Below are positions 1 through 4,994 of a stretch of 9,020 nt of DNA, piece by piece (positions within the stretch are counted from its first letter, which is position 1; the number at the start of each line of letters is the position of its first letter). The stretch spans positions 1-9,020 of the forward strand of contig CAKKRA010000067.1 in the NCBI GenBank assembly GCA_919902475.1. Reading direction: 5' to 3'. The position numbers were made by a program, and so were the translations under genes. The DNA is from Nitrospiria bacterium (GTDB lineage Bacteria > Nitrospirota > CAKKRA01 > 9FT-COMBO-42-15). Under the pieces are notes generated by a model. That model had not been told where the DNA came from, made no database searches, and worked only from the letters and a program-made list of their open reading frames with translations.

Positions 1-141
1 TTTTAGAAAGATTAAGCCTAAAACAACATGCTTATATTCTGCGGCATCCATATTTTTACGCAGTTTGTCCGCCGCCTTCCAGAGCTTCTTTTCTAATGGT
101 TCTTCTGTTTGATTTTTATTTTCTTTTGAACTCCGAGCCAT
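1..141 (-). CDS. hsdM: Type I restriction-modification methylase subunit HsdM, N-terminal 47 codons (cut by window edge)
   Basis: Reading leftwards from the ATG at 141-139, the frame stays open to base 1. The product contains LWKAADKLRKNMDAAEYK followed by HVVLGLIFLK, the signature of the HsdM N-terminal helical domain. HsdM is the N6-adenine methyltransferase subunit that pairs with HsdS (specificity) and HsdR (restriction) in type I systems. Family members are about 500 residues, so roughly 90% of the gene, including the catalytic NPPY region, lies outside the window. The start is supported by an AGGA (plus-strand 151-154) 9 nt upstream and by a run of lysine- and glutamate-rich codons typical of HsdM leaders. 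A promoter is visible at 203-231. Whether hsdS and hsdR follow cannot be seen. Confidence 0.9.
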   Translation of the reverse strand, partial: MARSSKENKNQTEEPLEKKLWKAADKLRKNMDAAEYKHVVLGLIFLK

Positions 142-198
142 CAGCCATTTTCCTGCTTTCAGTTTGATTATGAGCGGGATATTCTTATTTATTATTGC

Positions 199-338
199 CT
201 AAAACATACATATTTCAGCAAAATCTGTCAATGAGAAATTGCAGCAAGTTCAGCCGTGCCTCTCAAATGTTCCTCAAGCCTGTGCCATTGGCTTACAGGC
301 ATTCCTTCTGCGCTATGTGCATAAAATTCCTGCGGCAT
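199..338 (-). pseudogene. cas3 N-terminal remnant A (HD-nuclease start, truncated)
   Basis: A minus-strand frame opens at ATG 338-336, with GAGGT (plus 346-350) 7 nt upstream, and stops at TGA 230-228 after 36 codons. It encodes EFYAHSAEGMPVSQWHRL followed by EEHLRGTAELAA. The pattern AHS...W..LEEHL...AELA is how the HD domain of Cas3, the type I CRISPR helicase-nuclease, begins. Cas3 is normally 700-900 residues, so this is only the first few percent. After LAA, 14 nt shift the frame; beyond them a short DFAEICMF stretch (225-202, stop 201-199) could continue the family pattern. The HD catalytic residues further in are absent, so this is probably a relic, although its start signals look intact. 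A stand-alone small protein is the alternative. The family call is from memory of the motif, not from a search. Confidence 0.55.
203..231 (-). promoter_or_regulatory. Predicted sigma70-type promoter of hsdM
   Basis: On the minus strand a perfect TTGACA (plus-strand 226-231) is followed after exactly 17 nt by TATGTT (203-208), about 60 nt before the hsdM ATG. The TGA stop of the cas3-like fragment lies inside this -35 box. Nothing else upstream of hsdM matches as well. Confidence 0.6.
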
Positions 339-473
339 CTTTTTAACCTCAATAAAAAAAATCTTGCATGGTTAATGCTGGAGCTTGTTTTTTTTAAGTC
401 ATTGAAAGATAAATTTGGCTGGAATTTTCTCCCCATAGTTCCCTCTCCCAAGGATATAAAAAAGCGATTTCCA
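339..473. other. Spacer between PIN-toxin stop and cas3 remnant A
   Basis: AT-rich spacer with several runs of A or T and a pyrimidine-rich CCCTCTCCC patch around 440-450. I see no convincing gene. The frames that cross it have no ribosome binding site and no recognisable protein. No clear rho-independent terminator follows the toxin gene. Confidence 0.4.
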
Positions 474-836
474 CTAAACAAAAGTGACCTTAAAATCAAA
501 GACATCCTGTATTGCCTGAAAGTCCTTCTTGTTTTGTGTATAAAGCAGCCCGCCTATATTTCTGACAGAGGCTGCAATCAGACAGTCGTTGGTTATTGAA
601 GCAGACTTTTTTAAATCATATCCTTTTATTTTTTGTAGTCTGGCAAGGATCTGTCTGGCGCTATTTAAATCTTGAAGACTCTTTCGGGCTTCTTTTGTAT
701 GTGCCCCTGCAATGAGCTCCATTAATACAACAGAGGAAAGATAAATAGTCCCCTCGGAAAGAAAAATATCTTTATATAAATCGGGATTTGAAAAAAGGTC
801 TATATAGATATTAGTATCAATGATTTTTTTAATCAT
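474..836 (-). CDS. vapC: PIN-domain toxin of VapC type (RNase)
   Basis: A 120-residue protein with a PIN nuclease fold pattern: IIDTNIYIDLF at the start (D7), a central LSSVVLMELIAG (E40), then TNDCLIAASVRNIG (N83, D84) and TQNKKDF (D105). These acidic residues form the metal site that VapC-type toxins use to cleave RNA. The gene begins inside the last codons of the antitoxin gene (8-nt overlap), the usual translationally coupled arrangement. Compared with PIN toxins of about 130-140 residues, the segment between the ARKSLQDL helix and ARQILARL is short. It looks as if 15-25 residues that normally join the two halves have been lost in frame, so activity is uncertain. All four acidic positions remain. 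It could also be a naturally compact subfamily. Confidence 0.82.
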   Translation of the reverse strand: MIKKIIDTNIYIDLFSNPDLYKDIFLSEGTIYLSSVVLMELIAGAHTKEARKSLQDLNSARQILARLQKIKGYDLKKSASITNDCLIAASVRNIGGLLYTQNKKDFQAIQDVFDFKVTFV

Positions 837-1026
837 AAACCTTCTTTATTTTTACGCCTCTATGTTTTTCAAAAATAGCTTTAAGCTCAATATTTCCTGA
901 TATTACATCAATTGCCTTTTTTATCGCCTCTGCATTGTCTTTAATCCTGAAAAACCTTTTTACCTTCGCTATATCGCTTTTTTTTATTTCAATATGCTCT
1001 ATTGTTACAGTGTTTGCCTTTGACAT
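829..1026 (-). CDS. Small antitoxin partner of the PIN toxin
   Basis: A 65-residue, lysine-rich protein encoded immediately upstream of the PIN toxin and overlapping it by 8 nt (829-836). The N-terminal TVTIEHIEI could form a DNA-binding beta strand. It is followed by a charged helix (SDIAKVKRFFRIKDNAEAI) and a helical middle, a layout like ribbon-helix-helix antitoxins. The C-terminal KHRGVKIKKVYD would be the toxin-binding tail. The start is set by GGAGGT (plus 1035-1040) 8 nt before the ATG at 1026. Antitoxins of this kind neutralise the toxin and repress their own promoter, and a candidate operator lies at 1068-1078. The exact family is not certain; the call rests on size, partner and overlap. 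Confidence 0.75.
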   Translation of the reverse strand: MSKANTVTIEHIEIKKSDIAKVKRFFRIKDNAEAIKKAIDVISGNIELKAIFEKHRGVKIKKVYD

Positions 1027-1065
1027 TTCTAATTACCTCCAGACGGTTATTTTTTATTTAAAACA

Positions 1066-1078
1066 AGTATATCATATA
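1066..1078 (-). promoter_or_regulatory. Candidate -10 box and operator of the toxin-antitoxin genes
   Basis: On the minus strand a TATACT (plus 1066-1071) sits about 40 nt before the antitoxin start. It overlaps an 11-nt perfect odd palindrome, TATATGATATA (1068-1078). An operator over the -10 box fits antitoxin autorepression. The matching -35 is weak (TTTATA, 17 nt upstream), so this is tentative. Confidence 0.35.
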
Positions 1079-1139
1079 ACTACAAGATTATAAAATACTT
1101 CTTAATAAAATCCCTTCCATGTCCGTTTATCACAAGACA

Positions 1140-1178
1140 GTGTCAGCGATTAGTGTCTGTGTCAGTTGTAAGTGTCAG
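1140..1178. repeat. Short GTGTCAG tandem repeat
   Basis: GTGTCAG or GTGTCTG occurs at 1140, 1153, 1159 and 1172, with spacings of 13, 6 and 13 nt. This amounts to two tandem copies of a 19-nt unit that differ mainly in the six middle bases. The purpose is unknown. It could be replication slippage or a binding-site array. Confidence 0.6.
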
Positions 1179-1240
1179 AAAACAGATATCATAACAGCGA
1201 GCATCATATAACAGATGCCATGATTCGCAATTATCCCTCT

Positions 1241-1333
1241 TTATCCCTTAAAAATCCAATCTTTTTTTGTCTTCAGATGCCATTTGCTTACTGGCTTCCC
1301 TTCCACGCTGTGTGCGTAAAATTCCTCTTTTTT
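1241..1333 (-). pseudogene. cas3 N-terminal remnant B (no start codon)
   Basis: The minus strand encodes EFYAHSVEGKPVSKWH, the same peptide start as remnant A near 282-331. Over the shared 50 nt (1277-1326 here), 41 positions are identical. Of the nine differences, five are silent, so both copies diverged while still under protein-level selection. After the WH codons similarity stops and the frame runs into unrelated lysine-rich sequence ending at TAA 1243-1241. Two TAG stops directly precede the fragment and no start codon is in frame. This is therefore a dead piece, probably of a second, diverged cas3. Assignment to the Cas3 HD domain rests on the AHS...WH motif recalled from the family. 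Confidence 0.5.
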
Positions 1334-1502
1334 CTACTATACGATTTCCGAATACCCTGTAGCTGATAACCGAATAGTTTTGACAACTATAATGCCTCCT
1401 TTTTTAAGCACTTATTGCCTGAAAATCATTAAATCATAAACAGTTATGCTTTAACCTCTTTTCTGGCACAGGCCTTGCAATTATATCTGGCAGGAGGCAG
1501 AA

Positions 1503-3074
1503 ATGGCAATATTCAACAGCCCGATTTTAAGCTCAATTGAGGGAAGCATTAAGAGCAGATTAAGGAATATTGAGGGCAGGATTGAGAAGATGGCTGCCAA
1601 TGTAATAGAGAAAAAAAATGACGAGTCTTTAATCTTAAAGCAGGGAAGCGTCCTGAATAACAGATACAGGATAGAGGAATTCTCTAAAAAGATGGAGGGC
1701 TGCAATGTGTATCTTGCTGTTGATATAGAGGGCTATAAAAGGTGCTGGGGATGCGGGTATGATGCAAATGATAAGCTGGATGTCTTCTGCAATCAGTGCG
1801 GTGTTGAGCTTTCTAACAGGGTGTATCAGATATTAGAGGCAGACGGTACAAATGACTTTTCTGCTGAGGCAGTATTTATAAAAAAGGAACTTGTTCATCC
1901 CGGCATTATTAATCTTTATGACAGGTTCTTTTCAGATCAAAAAGAATATTTGGTTGCGGAATATGTGAGAGGCGCAGCAATAACAGATAAAAGGTATGAT
2001 GACAGGCTGTTAAGAGAATCAGCGATTATAATAGCTGATATTGTGGAGTATCTGCACAGCCAGAATATCTCAGCAGCAGGCATTGAAACAGAGGATTTTT
2101 TAACAGGTGAGAAAGGGTTGAAATTGGTAAATCTTGCGGGCTTAAGATTTATGGAGAGCGGTATATCGCACAGCAGAAGGAAAAAGGATGTTAAGCATCT
2201 TGCAAAGCTCCTTTTAGGATTAAAAGGGGATGCAAAAGAGGAATATAAAACAGTATCAATATTAAATAAGGCAGCAGAAGGAGGCTTTTCATCAGCAAGA
2301 AAATTAAGTGAGAAATTAGAAGAGGCTGCTGCTGATACTGTAGGAGGTGATGAGATTTCAGTTGGCAGCATTACAGATGTTGGTATTGTCCGCAAGGTGA
2401 ATGAGGATTCATTCGGTTCAATGACAGGTGAAATAAACCTCTTTGTAGTTGCAGACGGCATGGGCGGGCATCAGAGCGGGGATGTGGCAAGTTCAATGGC
2501 AGTGGAGGCATTAATCTCCAATGTGCAAAATAGCATAAAGGGCAGTAAAGACAATCTGCTGGATATATTAAAGGATTCTGTAATTAATGCAAATAAAAAG
2601 GTATATGATTTTGCAAAGGCAAATGGAAAGGATATGGGCACAACAATTGTAGCCTCGCTGTTTTCAGGGGACACACTCTACTCAGCAAATGTCGGAGACA
2701 GCAGGGCGTATTTGATAAGAAACGGTGACGCGGTGCAGATTACAAAAGATCATTCATTAGTAGCAAGGCTTGTGGAGCTAAAGATGGCTGAGCCAAAGGA
2801 TGTGCGGAATCACCCAAAAGGCAATGTCCTTTTGCGCACAATAGGCACTGACCCAAAGGTGGATGTTGATGGGTATCAGACAAAGATTAGGAAAGGGGAT
2901 TATTTGCTCCTGTGCACAGACGGTTTATGGAATCAGGTTTATGAAGATGAGATCGCGCATATTGTAAAAAGGGCTGGGAGTTTGCAGGACGCCTGCAAGG
3001 AATTGGTGAGGATTGCCAATGAGCGGGGCGGGCCTGACAATATAACAGCGATTGTGGTGAAGATTAATAACTAA
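1503..3074 (+). CDS. Pseudokinase-zinc ribbon-PP2C phosphatase fusion protein
   Basis: A 523-residue soluble protein and the first gene of the signalling operon. AGGAGG (1492-1497) lies 5 nt before the ATG. Residues 1-45 are a charged, probably helical leader. Residues 50-275 look like a Ser/Thr kinase fold that has lost its chemistry: strands resembling VLNNRYRIEEF and a hinge-like YLVAEYVRG (149-157) remain, but there is no glycine-rich loop, no AIK lysine, no HRD, and NLAG (210-213) stands where DFG should be. Inside its N-lobe sits a CxxC-11-CxxC zinc ribbon (C81, C84, C96, C99). Residues 285-521 form a complete PP2C domain: NED (300-302), ADGMGGH (317-323), MGTT (378-381), NVGDSR (396-401), CTDGL with D473, and GGPDN with D512. 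It should be an active Mn/Mg-dependent phosphatase opposing the kinase at 7341. The pseudokinase may recruit substrates or sense ligand. Confidence 0.88.
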   Translation: MAIFNSPILSSIEGSIKSRLRNIEGRIEKMAANVIEKKNDESLILKQGSVLNNRYRIEEFSKKMEGCNVYLAVDIEGYKRCWGCGYDANDKLDVFCNQCGVELSNRVYQILEADGTNDFSAEAVFIKKELVHPGIINLYDRFFSDQKEYLVAEYVRGAAITDKRYDDRLLRESAIIIADIVEYLHSQNISAAGIETEDFLTGEKGLKLVNLAGLRFMESGISHSRRKKDVKHLAKLLLGLKGDAKEEYKTVSILNKAAEGGFSSARKLSEKLEEAAADTVGGDEISVGSITDVGIVRKVNEDSFGSMTGEINLFVVADGMGGHQSGDVASSMAVEALISNVQNSIKGSKDNLLDILKDSVINANKKVYDFAKANGKDMGTTIVASLFSGDTLYSANVGDSRAYLIRNGDAVQITKDHSLVARLVELKMAEPKDVRNHPKGNVLLRTIGTDPKVDVDGYQTKIRKGDYLLLCTDGLWNQVYEDEIAHIVKRAGSLQDACKELVRIANERGGPDNITAIVVKINN

Positions 3075-3090
3075 GAAAGGAGGACAAAAG

Positions 3091-4359
3091 ATGTCAGAAT
3101 TAACATTAAATTATTATTTGAGCAAGGAATATGTGTCGGCTTCCGGCGAGGGACAGATGCTCTATACATTGATAGAGCTCGGCACAGGTCATGCAGGCGT
3201 GAGTAAAGGTATGCCCTTTAATCTCTGCCTTCTCCTTGACAGGAGCGGTTCAATGGACGGCAAGAAGATTGAGAATCTCAAAGAGGCAGTAAAAAGGGTA
3301 GTTGACAGCCTTGGGGAAAAGGACAGAATATCTGTTGTAATTTTTGATGACGAGGTGGAGGTACTCCTGACAAACCAGATTCCGTCTAATAAGGCTGAGA
3401 TTAAGAGTAAGATTGACAGCATCATGCCAAGAGGCGGCACGCAGATATCCGATGCAATGAAAAAGGCAATAGAGGAGATTAAAAAAGGGGCTTCCGCAAA
3501 TATGGTGAGCAGGATGCTGCTTCTTACAGATGGCCAGACATGGGATGACGAGCCAAAGTGCGAGGAGCTTTCTATTGAGGCAAAGAAGGCAGGCATATCC
3601 ATATCAGCAGTCGGGCTTGGAGATGAATGGAATGAGAATCTGTTAATCTCTATAGGAGAAAAGAGCGGCGGTGATTCATACTGGATAGAAAATCCAGAGG
3701 ATATTATGGAAAGGTTTACATCAGAGGTGAGCGGTCTGCGTGGAATAGTGGCGACAAATCTGAATATAATTTACAAGCTGAGTAAGGACGTTGAGCCTTT
3801 AAAGACATACCGCGTAAAGCCTATGATATCTGATTTGGGCAGGTCTGTTGCAGGCAATGGAAACATCTCTGTTTCGCTCGGCGAGGTTGACGGAGCAGTT
3901 GGCCAATCATTATTGATTGAGACCATGCTTCCTGTTAAAGAGGCTGGAAGGTTCAGGCTGGGACAGATAGAGGCTGTTTATGATGTTCCTTCAAAAGGCT
4001 TAAAACAGGAGAGGATTAAGGCAGATGTGGTTGTAAACTTTTCCGCTGATGCTGCATTAACAGCAAAGGTTAACGCAAAGGTGATGAATGTGGTTGAAAG
4101 GGTGAATGCATTTAAGCTCCAGACAAGGGCGCTTACAGAGGCAAGGCTCGGCAATACACTCTCTGCCACAAAGAAGCTTCAGGCAGCAGCAACAAGGCTG
4201 CTTGAGCTCGGCGAGACAGAGCTTGCTAAAACTGCAAAGATGGAGGCAGAGAACCTTGCTAAAGGCGGGAGCCTGACATCAGCAGGCACAAAGAAGCTGC
4301 AGTATGAAACAAGGAGGTTGACAAGAAAGTTATTGGATGAGATTGAAGCAGGGAAGTAA
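3091..4359 (+). CDS. Soluble von Willebrand factor A (VWA) domain protein
   Basis: A 422-residue protein with no signal peptide or membrane segment, so cytoplasmic. Its start follows the phosphatase gene by 16 nt, with AGGAGG (3078-3083) 7 nt before the ATG. A beta-rich N-terminal strand region (1-42) leads into a VWA domain (about 43-215) with an intact metal-ion-dependent adhesion site: DRSGSM (D50, S52, S54), T117 in RGGTQ, and D147 in LLLTDG. VWA domains with this site bind partner proteins through a divalent metal. Residues 220-315 look like a beta-sandwich accessory domain. Residues 320-422 are helical and rich in Ala, Lys and Glu (NAFKLQTRALTEARLGNT), perhaps an oligomerisation or partner arm. 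It may scaffold the kinase/phosphatase pair as TerY-like VWA proteins are thought to do; that role is inferred from neighbours. Confidence 0.88.
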   Translation: MSELTLNYYLSKEYVSASGEGQMLYTLIELGTGHAGVSKGMPFNLCLLLDRSGSMDGKKIENLKEAVKRVVDSLGEKDRISVVIFDDEVEVLLTNQIPSNKAEIKSKIDSIMPRGGTQISDAMKKAIEEIKKGASANMVSRMLLLTDGQTWDDEPKCEELSIEAKKAGISISAVGLGDEWNENLLISIGEKSGGDSYWIENPEDIMERFTSEVSGLRGIVATNLNIIYKLSKDVEPLKTYRVKPMISDLGRSVAGNGNISVSLGEVDGAVGQSLLIETMLPVKEAGRFRLGQIEAVYDVPSKGLKQERIKADVVVNFSADAALTAKVNAKVMNVVERVNAFKLQTRALTEARLGNTLSATKKLQAAATRLLELGETELAKTAKMEAENLAKGGSLTSAGTKKLQYETRRLTRKLLDEIEAGK

Positions 4360-4370
4360 TTGTAGGGTAT

Positions 4371-4429
4371 AGGGGCAAGGGGTAAATGCCCTTAAACCCC
4401 TGAATCTCAAAATAGGCTTTATATGCCTA
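4371..4429 (+). repeat. Two hairpins in the gap between the VWA and FHA genes
   Basis: The first is AGGGG-C-AAGGG (4371-4381), a 7-nt loop, then CCCTT-AAA-CCCCT (4389-4401), a 10-bp stem with one bulge. The second is TAGGC (4413-4417) against GCCTA (4425-4429) with a 7-nt loop. Neither is followed by a T tract, so an mRNA processing or stability element is likelier than a terminator. The 91-nt gap is the longest in the operon apart from the 4883-4994 gap. Confidence 0.45.
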
Positions 4430-4450
4430 ACAACACAAGGAGGTATTAAA

Positions 4451-4882
4451 ATGATTTGTCCAGAATGCAAACAGGAGAATATGACAGGTGCGCTTTTTTG
4501 CGATGAGTGCGGAGCAAAATTAACATCAGAGGAGGCGCCGGTAACAGCAGCGGCTGAATCTAATCTCAAAATAGTGCTTAAGGATTCAGGTCAGGAGGTT
4601 TCGCTTCCAGATAAGGCTGAGATAATAATGGGCAGGGAAGACCCTGTGAGCGGGATATTTCCAGATGTGGACTTTACCCCTTTTGGCGGCGACGAGGGCG
4701 GTGTATCAAGGCTTCATGCAAAGATATTGAAGGAAGGGGATGTCTATAAGATTGAAGACCTCGGTTCAACAAACGCTACAGTTTTAAATAAGCAGCGTCT
4801 ATCACCGCATACGCCTGTAACCTTAAAAACAGGGGATGAGATAAGGTTCGGCAAGGTTGCCTTTGAGTTCAAGGCAGCATAA
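4451..4882 (+). CDS. Zinc-ribbon + FHA domain adaptor protein
   Basis: A 143-residue cytoplasmic protein. AAGGAGGT (4437-4444) ends 6 nt before the ATG. The N-terminus is a double CxxC ribbon (C3, C6, C17, C20; ten residues between pairs), then a flexible Glu/Ala-rich linker to about residue 38. Residues 39-141 form a forkhead-associated (FHA) domain with all phosphopeptide-binding marks: GRE (61-63), SRLH (86-89) and GSTNAT (105-110). The long acidic/glycine loop between GRE and SRLH (PVSGIFPDVDFTPFGG) is typical of bacterial FHA proteins linked to Ser/Thr kinases. FHA domains bind phosphothreonine, so this is the best candidate in the operon for a phosphorylation-dependent adaptor, probably of the kinase at 7341. 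It is the only one of the three FHA domains here with every canonical residue. Confidence 0.92.
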   Translation: MICPECKQENMTGALFCDECGAKLTSEEAPVTAAAESNLKIVLKDSGQEVSLPDKAEIIMGREDPVSGIFPDVDFTPFGGDEGGVSRLHAKILKEGDVYKIEDLGSTNATVLNKQRLSPHTPVTLKTGDEIRFGKVAFEFKAA

Positions 4883-4895
4883 TTAAAGGCAGGTA

Positions 4896-4965
4896 ACGGG
4901 GAAGGGGAGAAGCGGGGAAAGGGTGAAAAAACATTCTCCGCTTCGCCGACTCACCGCTTCTCCGT
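4896..4965. repeat. GC-rich imperfect inverted repeat upstream of the membrane VWA gene
   Basis: Two 32-nt arms (4896-4927 and 4934-4965), made of loosely repeated GGGGAA/CGGAGAAG-like units, pair imperfectly around a 6-nt loop; about 22 of 32 positions pair. Composition is unlike the AT-rich flanks. It resembles the dispersed palindromic units found between genes in some Nitrospirota-like genomes. An in-frame GTG at 4923 lies inside it and gives a false N-terminal extension to the next gene. Confidence 0.6.
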
Positions 4966-4984
4966 TTCAAGGTTTGGCACTGAT

Positions 4985-4990
4985 GGAGGT
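4985..4990 (+). promoter_or_regulatory. Ribosome binding site that fixes the start at 4995
   Basis: GGAGGT lies 4 nt before the ATG at 4995. The upstream GTG (4923) and ATG (4983) in the same frame have no such site, and the GTG sits within the inverted repeat. Confidence 0.75.
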
Positions 4991-4994
4991 TACC

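Larger units (their letters stand above)
1079..1502. other. 424-bp spacer between the divergent toxin-antitoxin and signalling operons
   Basis: This stretch holds a small GTGTCAG repeat (1140-1178), cas3-like remnant B (1241-1333) and a possible start-lost leader in the same minus-strand frame (1340-1401). The promoter of the operon starting at 1503 should also lie here. A perfect TATAAT occurs at 1388-1393, but no good -35 stands 16-18 nt upstream; the TTGACA at 1380-1385 is only 2 nt away and cannot pair with it. No full-length gene is visible. Confidence 0.5.

Noticed and set aside
293..505. Minus-strand 70-codon open frame reading through the end of the toxin gene and the spacer
   Set aside because: Wrong frame relative to both the toxin and the Cas3 relic, and no ribosome binding site or family resemblance.
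195..599. Plus-strand 134-codon open frame
   Set aside because: No ribosome binding site, no recognisable domain, and it runs antisense across the Cas3 relic and the 3' end of the PIN toxin gene.
1090..1140. Minus-strand peptide LVINGHGRDFIKKY as a gene remnant
   Set aside because: Short, with stops on both sides and no second piece to support a family.
1140..1230. Possible CRISPR repeats
   Set aside because: The repeated boxes are only 7 nt, with 6- or 13-nt spacing. There are no 25-40 nt repeats with regular unique spacers.
1380..1393. Perfect TTGACA next to a perfect TATAAT upstream of the phosphatase gene
   Set aside because: Only 2 nt separate them, so they cannot be the two halves of one promoter. 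The TATAAT might still work with a poor -35.
1430..1502. Minus-strand Cys-containing peptide YNCKACARKEVKA as a broken zinc-binding gene
   Set aside because: Only about 22 codons are open and other frames look equally protein-like. Not supportable by eye.
4923..4994. GTG start that lengthens the membrane VWA protein by 24 residues
   Set aside because: It lies inside the inverted repeat, has no proper ribosome binding site, and gives an Arg/Pro-rich leader unlike a protein start. The ATG at 4995 has GGAGGT before it.
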